In this document: positions 59,282 through 64,000 of the stretch, piece after piece
How positions within the stretch are numbered: the first letter of the stretch is position 1
Layout of the letters: every line of letters begins with the position of its first letter
Assembly (NCBI RefSeq): GCF_014212135.1
Contig: NZ_JACJVQ010000003.1
Coordinates: 124,001 to 188,000 of the forward strand
Source: Cohnella thailandensis
GTDB lineage: Bacteria > Bacillota > Bacilli > Paenibacillales > Paenibacillaceae
Length of the DNA stretch: 64,000 bases
Direction: 5' to 3'
The notes under the pieces: model-generated
Told to the model about the DNA's origin: nothing
Databases searched by the model: none
What the model saw: the letters and a program-made list of their open reading frames with translations, nothing else
Position numbers and translations under genes: made by a program

Positions 59282-59299
59282 CAGTCCGCTGTCATACTT
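59274..59299 (+). terminator. Terminator overlapping the WYL gene's stop codon
   Basis: AAGTATGACAG and CTGTCATACTT form an 11-bp perfect stem around TCCG, followed by a run of eight Ts. The TGA stop codon lies in the stem. It would also serve as an attenuator for the downstream epoxide hydrolase gene, or the dyad could be a protein-binding site. Confidence 0.8.
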
Positions 59300-59361
59300 T
59301 TTTTTATATCCTGAGATCGAATCCAAATCCAGAGGATAAACGATCAGGAGGAACGAAAATA

Positions 59362-60534
59362 ATGGCAAACAATAACGCGCATGTACAGGAAAGAAATCAT
59401 CAGGATGGCGATAACGCGGACATTCGTCCTTTTCGTATCGAAGTCCCGCAAGAAGCGTTGGACGATCTTCTCGAACGGCTTGACCGCACCCGCTGGCCGG
59501 ACGAGCTTCCCGGAGTCGATTGGACATACGGGACGCCGCTAAATGTCGTAAAGGAAATGGCGCATTATTGGCGGAACGATTACGACTGGCGCAAACACGA
59601 GGCAAAGTTCAATCGATATCCGCAGTTCGTCACCGAAATCGACGGCGCGAATATCCATTTCATTCACGCGCGCTCGGAAGAACCGAACGCGATGCCGATT
59701 ATTTTGACGCACGGATGGCCGGGTTCGTTCGCGGAGTTCATCGACATGATCGATCTTTTGACGGATCCGCGCTCGCACGGCGGAGATGCGGCCGATGCGT
59801 TCCACGTAGTCATTCCTTCCGTGCCGGGGTATACCTTCTCCGGGCCGACGCGCGAAACAGGATGGAGCTCCAATCGCATTGCCCGCGCATGGGCAACGCT
59901 CATGAATCGGTTAGGATACGATCGGTATGCGGCGCATGGCGGCGACGGCGGTTCCTTGATTACGCGCGCGCTCGGAATGGCAGATCCCGATCATGTCGTC
60001 GGCGTGCACGTCCTGCAATTATTCTCCTTTCCGTCGGGCGATCCCGCCGAGATGGCGAACCTGAGCGAAGAAGACATGCGCCGCCTTCAAATTCTGTCGA
60101 ACTTCAGCGAGAAGGCGGGGTTCTCCGCCATCCAGTCCACGAGACCCCAAACGCTGGCCTATGCTTTGACCGACTCGCCTGTAGGCCAGCTTGCCTGGAA
60201 TGAACTTCTCATGGGCATGGGAGAACCCAATTTGCTTACTCGGGATCAAATCTTGACTCAAGTGATGATGTATTGGCTGACCGGGACTGCCGGCTCGTCC
60301 GCGCGTCAGTATTACGAAGATGCCCGCGCAGCTCATCGGAGCGAGCCAAGCCGCGCGCCGACCGGGATCGCCGTGTTCGCGAACGACTTTCAATCCATTC
60401 GGCACTTCGCCGAACGGGACAATACCAATATCGTTCACTGGTCCGAATACGAACGCGGCGGGCACTTCGCGGCCATGGAAGTGCCTGACATCCTTGCGGA
60501 GGATTTGCGAAAGTTCTTCCGTCTGTTTCGATGA
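59362..60534 (+). CDS. Epoxide hydrolase family protein (EHN domain)
   Basis: 390 aa from the ATG at 59362, which has AGGAGGAACG upstream. The N-terminal EHN domain is clear (PFRIEVPQEALDDLLERLDRTRWPDE). The alpha/beta hydrolase core follows with oxyanion HGWPGS and nucleophile Asp195 in HGGDGGSLITRALG, where most relatives have HGGDWGS. The catalytic His is in ERGGHFAAME. Cytoplasmic. Controlled probably by the WYL regulator upstream. Confidence 0.92.
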   Translation: MANNNAHVQERNHQDGDNADIRPFRIEVPQEALDDLLERLDRTRWPDELPGVDWTYGTPLNVVKEMAHYWRNDYDWRKHEAKFNRYPQFVTEIDGANIHFIHARSEEPNAMPIILTHGWPGSFAEFIDMIDLLTDPRSHGGDAADAFHVVIPSVPGYTFSGPTRETGWSSNRIARAWATLMNRLGYDRYAAHGGDGGSLITRALGMADPDHVVGVHVLQLFSFPSGDPAEMANLSEEDMRRLQILSNFSEKAGFSAIQSTRPQTLAYALTDSPVGQLAWNELLMGMGEPNLLTRDQILTQVMMYWLTGTAGSSARQYYEDARAAHRSEPSRAPTGIAVFANDFQSIRHFAERDNTNIVHWSEYERGGHFAAMEVPDILAEDLRKFFRLFR

Positions 60535-60583
60535 CGCAGCATTTGCTGCCCAAGAAATGATATATTCTTTTGTTTATATTGAG

Positions 60584-60623
60584 AAAAGCCGAAAGCTCCC
60601 ATCCCGCGGAGCTTTCGGCTTTT
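60584..60623. terminator. Bidirectional terminator between epoxide hydrolase and glutathione peroxidase genes
   Basis: A perfect 16-bp stem, AAAAGCCGAAAGCTCC with GGAGCTTTCGGCTTTT, lies between convergent genes. Confidence 0.92.
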
Positions 60624-60629
60624 CTTCGA

Positions 60630-61172
60630 TCACACGAGCGATTGAATAGCCGGTTCGATATCCGCCGGCTCGACGGGAGTCTCGAATCTCTCTCTCACCT
60701 CGCCGTCGCGGCCGATCAGGAACTTGGTGAAGTTCCACTTGATTCCGTCTCCTTCGGCAATCTCCGGATGCTTTTCCCTAAGGAATCGATCCATCCACTC
60801 GCCGTTCTCCGTCCGAAGGTCGAACCCTCGGAATGGGGCTTGTGCCGTCAGGTATCGATAAAGCGGATGGGCGGACGGCCCCCGGACCTCGACTTTCTCG
60901 AACAGCGGGAACGTCACTCCCCTGCTCTCGCACGCCTGCTTGATCTCCGCATGGCTTCCGGGCTCTCTTCCGTTGAATTGATTGCAGGGAAAACCTAGAA
61001 TCTCGAAGCCCTTCTCCTTCCATCTCTCGTACAGCATCTGCAGATCGGCGAACTGCCGGGCATAAGCGCACTCGCTGGCTGTGTTGACGATTAGAAGAAT
61101 TTTGCCTCGGTAGCTCGACAGTTCGACTTGCTTGCCGTCAATGGCGGCGGCTTGAAATGAATAAACGGACAT
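60630..61172 (-). CDS. Glutathione-peroxidase-family thiol peroxidase
   Basis: 180 aa from the ATG at 61172, with GAGGGAGG upstream. Catalytic tetrad: peroxidatic Cys35 in NTASECAYARQ, Gln65 in GFPCNQFNGREPG, and Trp/Asn in KWNFTKFLI. Cys63 in FPCNQ is shared with most family members. The region after Cys35 (AYARQ) differs from the usual GFTPQ. In Firmicutes such enzymes usually reduce peroxides with thioredoxin. Monocistronic; divergent from the GH88 gene. Confidence 0.92.
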   Translation of the reverse strand: MSVYSFQAAAIDGKQVELSSYRGKILLIVNTASECAYARQFADLQMLYERWKEKGFEILGFPCNQFNGREPGSHAEIKQACESRGVTFPLFEKVEVRGPSAHPLYRYLTAQAPFRGFDLRTENGEWMDRFLREKHPEIAEGDGIKWNFTKFLIGRDGEVRERFETPVEPADIEPAIQSLV

Positions 61173-61411
61173 GGAGCATTCCTCCCTCGCATTCAAAGCT
61201 GCACCTCTTATATCCATCCTATTCCCCGCCGACTTATAATTGAAATATATGATCTCTATTGCATTTATAGCTCCAGCCAATAACACTCCCAGTTGGCGAC
61301 GAACGGCCGAAATCGCAACATAGCGATATACTTGCACAACAAAGAGGGCCGCCCGTTCGCCTATAATGAGGGCAAGAACTTATCCGATGGATTAGGGGGC
61401 CCTCTACCGCT

Positions 61412-62545
61412 ATGAACTGGCAAACCGCAATCGAACAATCCATTCGCACGACCAAGGCCAACATCGCCCGCTTCGGCGACAGCTTCCCGCTCGTGAGCGA
61501 GGGAGGCAGCAACTACCGCCTGGAAAATCATACGTCCTGGACGGAAGGCTTCTGGACCGGCATTCTGTGGCTTACCTACGAATATAACAAGGATTCGGGC
61601 ATTCGCGAGGCAGCCGTCAAGAGCGTCGATACTTTCAAGCGGAGACTGGAGAAAAACCAAGAGCTGGACCACCACGACATCGGCTTCCTGTACTCCCTCT
61701 CCGCGAAGGCGCAATGGATTCTGGAGAAGGACGAGAACGCGAGAGCGCTGGCCCTGCAAGCGGCCGACGTTCTTATGAAGCGCTGGAGACCCGATTCGCA
61801 ATTGATCCAGGCTTGGGGACCCGAAGGGGATCCCGATAACGGAGGCCGGATCATCATCGATTGCCTCATGAACCTTCCGCTGCTCTACTGGGCGACCGAG
61901 CAAACCGGCAATCCTATCTATGCCGAGAGGGCACGCATTCATGCCGAGAAAAGCCGGAGATTCCTCGTCAGGGGAGACGACTCCTCCTACCATACCTTCT
62001 ACTTCGACCAGAAAACGGGAGATTCGCTACGGGGAGGCACGCATCAAGGCTTCCGGGACGGCTCCACTTGGACTCGCGGTCAGGCTTGGGGCATCTACGG
62101 CTTCGCGCTCGCCTACCGGTATTTCCGGGATCCTGTCTACCTCGAGACCTCCCGTAGGCTGGCGCGCTACTTCATCGACCATCTGCCGGAAGACCGCGTC
62201 GCGTATTGGGACTTCGACGTGCCGCAGGAGGCCGGAACGCCGCGGGACAGCTCGGCTTCGGCCATTGCCGCTTGCGGCATTCTGGAGCTGGCGGAGCATC
62301 TGCCGCCGGGAGACCCGGATCGAGAATTCCTGCTTCGTTCCGTGACGGATCAGCTGGAATCGCTGACGAACAACTACTTCACCGCCGGAGACGCGACGGA
62401 GGAAGGCTTCCTGCGCCATGGCTCCTACTCGGTGCGGGGCGGAGCTTCTCCGGACGACTTCGTCATCTGGGGAGATTACTTCTATCTCGAGGCGCTGCTG
62501 CGCCTTCACCAAGGCACGCCGGGATATTGGTACGAACGCGGGTAA
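61412..62545 (+). CDS. Glycoside hydrolase family 88 protein (unsaturated glucuronyl/galacturonyl hydrolase)
   Basis: 377-aa cytoplasmic (alpha/alpha)6 enzyme. Catalytic Asp pair: Asp89 in HHDIGFLY and Asp150 in RIIIDCLMN. WTRGQAWGIYGFAL is also typical of the GH88 barrel. It releases the unsaturated uronic residue from oligosaccharides made by polysaccharide lyases. No lyase or sugar transporter is nearby, so it may act on imported oligosaccharides from another locus. A TATAAT at 61362 may be its -10 box. Confidence 0.93.
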   Translation: MNWQTAIEQSIRTTKANIARFGDSFPLVSEGGSNYRLENHTSWTEGFWTGILWLTYEYNKDSGIREAAVKSVDTFKRRLEKNQELDHHDIGFLYSLSAKAQWILEKDENARALALQAADVLMKRWRPDSQLIQAWGPEGDPDNGGRIIIDCLMNLPLLYWATEQTGNPIYAERARIHAEKSRRFLVRGDDSSYHTFYFDQKTGDSLRGGTHQGFRDGSTWTRGQAWGIYGFALAYRYFRDPVYLETSRRLARYFIDHLPEDRVAYWDFDVPQEAGTPRDSSASAIAACGILELAEHLPPGDPDREFLLRSVTDQLESLTNNYFTAGDATEEGFLRHGSYSVRGGASPDDFVIWGDYFYLEALLRLHQGTPGYWYERG

Positions 62546-62589
62546 AAAGCCGAGCGGCACAGGGATCTTCCCTGCGCCGCTTCGGCTTT
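62546..62589. terminator. Terminator after the GH88 gene
   Basis: AAAGCCGAGCGGCACAGGG pairs with CCCTGCGCCGCTTCGGCTTT with two mismatches around ATCTT, ending in TTTC. Confidence 0.88.
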
Positions 62590-62620
62590 CTTATAGTTTC
62601 TTTTGCTTACTCCGCTAGAT

Positions 62621-63298
62621 TCACCGCATCTTGTAAGTATAATCCTTGCCTTGAATCGACACGATGACTTTCACCGGCTTCGTGCCTTCGGAAGCCTCTT
62701 TCGGAAGTTCGGCTATATAATGCAATGTCCCGGTCTTCAGCGGTTCAATATTCGTGATATTGCTGTAGGTTAAATCGGTGCCTCCGCTTTCCTCGATGGT
62801 TGAGAAGCTGCTATATTCGTATTTGTCGTCGTACATTATTTTGACGGAGACGAACTCATCCGATACCCTTTCGGAGGTCAGTAAACTTTTAACCTTTATT
62901 ACCGTGTCCAAATAAATATTCCCCGGTTCCTTGACTTCATAATACGAATACAGACTATCCGGATTAGGCGGCTCCACTTTGGAAGTAAAAGCCGCTTTGG
63001 CTATCGTTATCTCGGCAAAATCGGCAATCGTCAGCGCCTTTTGCAACTCGATGACGTCCGCTTCCTGACTGGGCGACGGCTCGGGAGTAGGAGATGGGGA
63101 AGGTTCTTGAGATGGTTTTGTTTCTTCGGCTTTCTTAGCCTCTTCGACTTGCGTCTTGAGAGCTTGGTTTTCGGCCGTCAGCTTTGTTACTTGTTCCTTT
63201 AGTTGAGCGATCTCGTTAGCGGAACCCTTATCTTCGCTGCACCCTGCCAGCGAGGATGCCAACGCCAATGAGACCAATCCATAAATCAGCTTTTTCAC
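62621..63298 (-). CDS. Lipoprotein with coiled-coil and Pro-rich linker
   Basis: 225 aa. Signal peptide with lipobox LAGCSE near residue 20. Residues 26-58 form a heptad coiled coil (IAQLKEQVTKLTAENQALKTQ), and residues 60-80 are Pro/Ser-rich (PSQEPSPSPTPEPSPSQE). A beta-rich domain (about 85-225) follows and is not recognised. Monocistronic. Function unknown; an envelope-located sensor or scaffold is possible. Confidence 0.82.
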   Translation of the reverse strand: MKKLIYGLVSLALASSLAGCSEDKGSANEIAQLKEQVTKLTAENQALKTQVEEAKKAEETKPSQEPSPSPTPEPSPSQEADVIELQKALTIADFAEITIAKAAFTSKVEPPNPDSLYSYYEVKEPGNIYLDTVIKVKSLLTSERVSDEFVSVKIMYDDKYEYSSFSTIEESGGTDLTYSNITNIEPLKTGTLHYIAELPKEASEGTKPVKVIVSIQGKDYTYKMR

Positions 63299-63482
63299 GC
63301 AAAGACCCCCATAATTTGTATAAATTACAGGATTCGACTGCTAACGACCAAAATCCTCTTTATCTCCCAAGCTCTATTGAAAAGTTTCCGCTATCAGGTA
63401 CGAGTCGGGATGTTCAGGACAGACGCCGCTCTTTATAATGGGAATAGCATGCCTACATTCCCTCGAGGAGCGTTCAGCCGCA

Positions 63483-64000
63483 ATGAACAAAGCGACCGAT
63501 CACGGCGTCGAACCCGACTCCATCCTTTTCGCGTATAAGCAGCAGCATTCGGAATCGTACTACCACCACGCCCATCGCGGAATCGAGATGCTGTACATAT
63601 ACGAAGGTCATGGCGAGATCATGGTCGACAACCTGACCTATCCGATCGAGAATCATTCGCTCGTCTGGTTCCAGCCTTATCAGCTGCATCGGGTAGCCGT
63701 TCCCCTCGAGCCGGGACGCTCCTACACGCGGACCAACCTGACGTTCGATCCGCATCTGCTCGAGCGTTATCTGGCGCCGTTCCCCGTGCTGGAGAGATTC
63801 TATCGAACGCTGTGGAAGGGCCATCTGCGCAAGCCGTTCTTCACGGACTTGCAAGATTCGCCCATTCCGGCACTGCTCGAGCGGTTCCATCTGGCTCGGG
63901 GAACGGGCTCCCCCGGCCAGGATGAAGAAATCGGGCTCCTTCTGTTGAATCTGATCCAATGGTTGCAGAAGAACCTGTTCAAGGCGGAGGCGGAAGCCGC
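63483..64000 (+). CDS. AraC-family regulator, cut by the window end
   Basis: The frame starts with ATG at 63483, with GAGGAG 12 nt upstream, and is open to the last base. The first 172 residues form a cupin-type AraC sensor domain (SESYYHHAHRGIEMLYIYEG, GEIMVDNLTYPIENHSLVWFQPYQLHRV). The HTH should lie beyond the window. Assignment rests on sensor-domain style only. Confidence 0.72.
   Translation, partial: MNKATDHGVEPDSILFAYKQQHSESYYHHAHRGIEMLYIYEGHGEIMVDNLTYPIENHSLVWFQPYQLHRVAVPLEPGRSYTRTNLTFDPHLLERYLAPFPVLERFYRTLWKGHLRKPFFTDLQDSPIPALLERFHLARGTGSPGQDEEIGLLLLNLIQWLQKNLFKAEAEA

Noticed and set aside
63474..63959. Minus-strand 161-codon frame at the window end
   Set aside because: It is the reverse shadow of the plus-strand AraC frame beginning at 63483, which has clear cupin-type sequence.

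Overview
The window is a chromosomal segment of a high-GC, low-density-intergenic Firmicute. Many lipoprotein binding proteins, YesN/AraC-type regulators, FecCD siderophore permeases, strong AGGAGG-type ribosome binding sites and frequent TTG starts all point to Paenibacillaceae, most like Cohnella or Paenibacillus. That assignment is by gene style only. No rRNA, tRNA, integrase or insertion sequence was seen.

Layout. 1-2.2 kb: end of a Fur-controlled siderophore uptake operon (binding protein, FecCD permease). 2.3-7.3 kb: a phosphonate/phosphite-type ABC operon (phnD-phnE-phnE-phnC) ending in a tyrosine-phosphatase-like gene, with a divergent GntR regulator. 7.4-10.1 kb: small stress and regulator genes (HxlR, quinone-reductase-like dehydrogenase, VOC protein, DUF5519-like protein, MarR). 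10.3-11.3 kb and 15.3-16.2 kb: two paralogous predicted nuclease-HTH genes. Each has a conserved 5' hairpin and is followed by four palindromic 22-nt repeats at a 51-nt period. Between them lie a dual-kinase hybrid sensor and a dienelactone-hydrolase-like protein. 16.3-18 kb: two small unknown proteins and an SDR oxidoreductase. 18.1-22.5 kb: three c-di-GMP enzymes in a row. 22.6-25.8 kb: an AraC regulator and a chemoreceptor. 25.9-34.4 kb: an iron-acquisition and regulator cluster (AraC/binding-protein in one reading frame, FhuF-like reductase, orphan YesN regulator, frameshifted AraC, Btr-like regulator with its lipoprotein). 34.8-39.5 kb: exported protein, ABC exporter and two-component system in one operon. 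39.6-49.5 kb: membrane serine protease, ABC exporter, acyl-CoA dehydrogenase, small protein, methyltransferase, MFS transporter, lysylphosphatidylglycerol-synthase-like flippase and a glycosyltransferase. 49.6-53 kb: Fur-controlled siderophore binding protein with a double-length FhuB-type permease. 53.2-53.4 kb: a third 22-nt repeat array. 53.4-64 kb: CTP-synthase-related amidotransferase, NarL-type two-component system, ferredoxin-like protein, WYL regulator with epoxide hydrolase, glutathione peroxidase, GH88 hydrolase, a lipoprotein and a partial AraC regulator.

How genes work together. Iron is the dominant theme: four or five siderophore-binding proteins, three strong Fur-box matches plus two weaker ones, two FecCD permease genes, an Fe-S siderophore reductase and a siderophore-sensing AraC. 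No siderophore ATPase is in the window. The most unusual item is the nuclease-HTH gene plus palindromic-array module. It occurs twice with locus-specific palindrome arms, and the predicted recognition helices of the two proteins differ as well.
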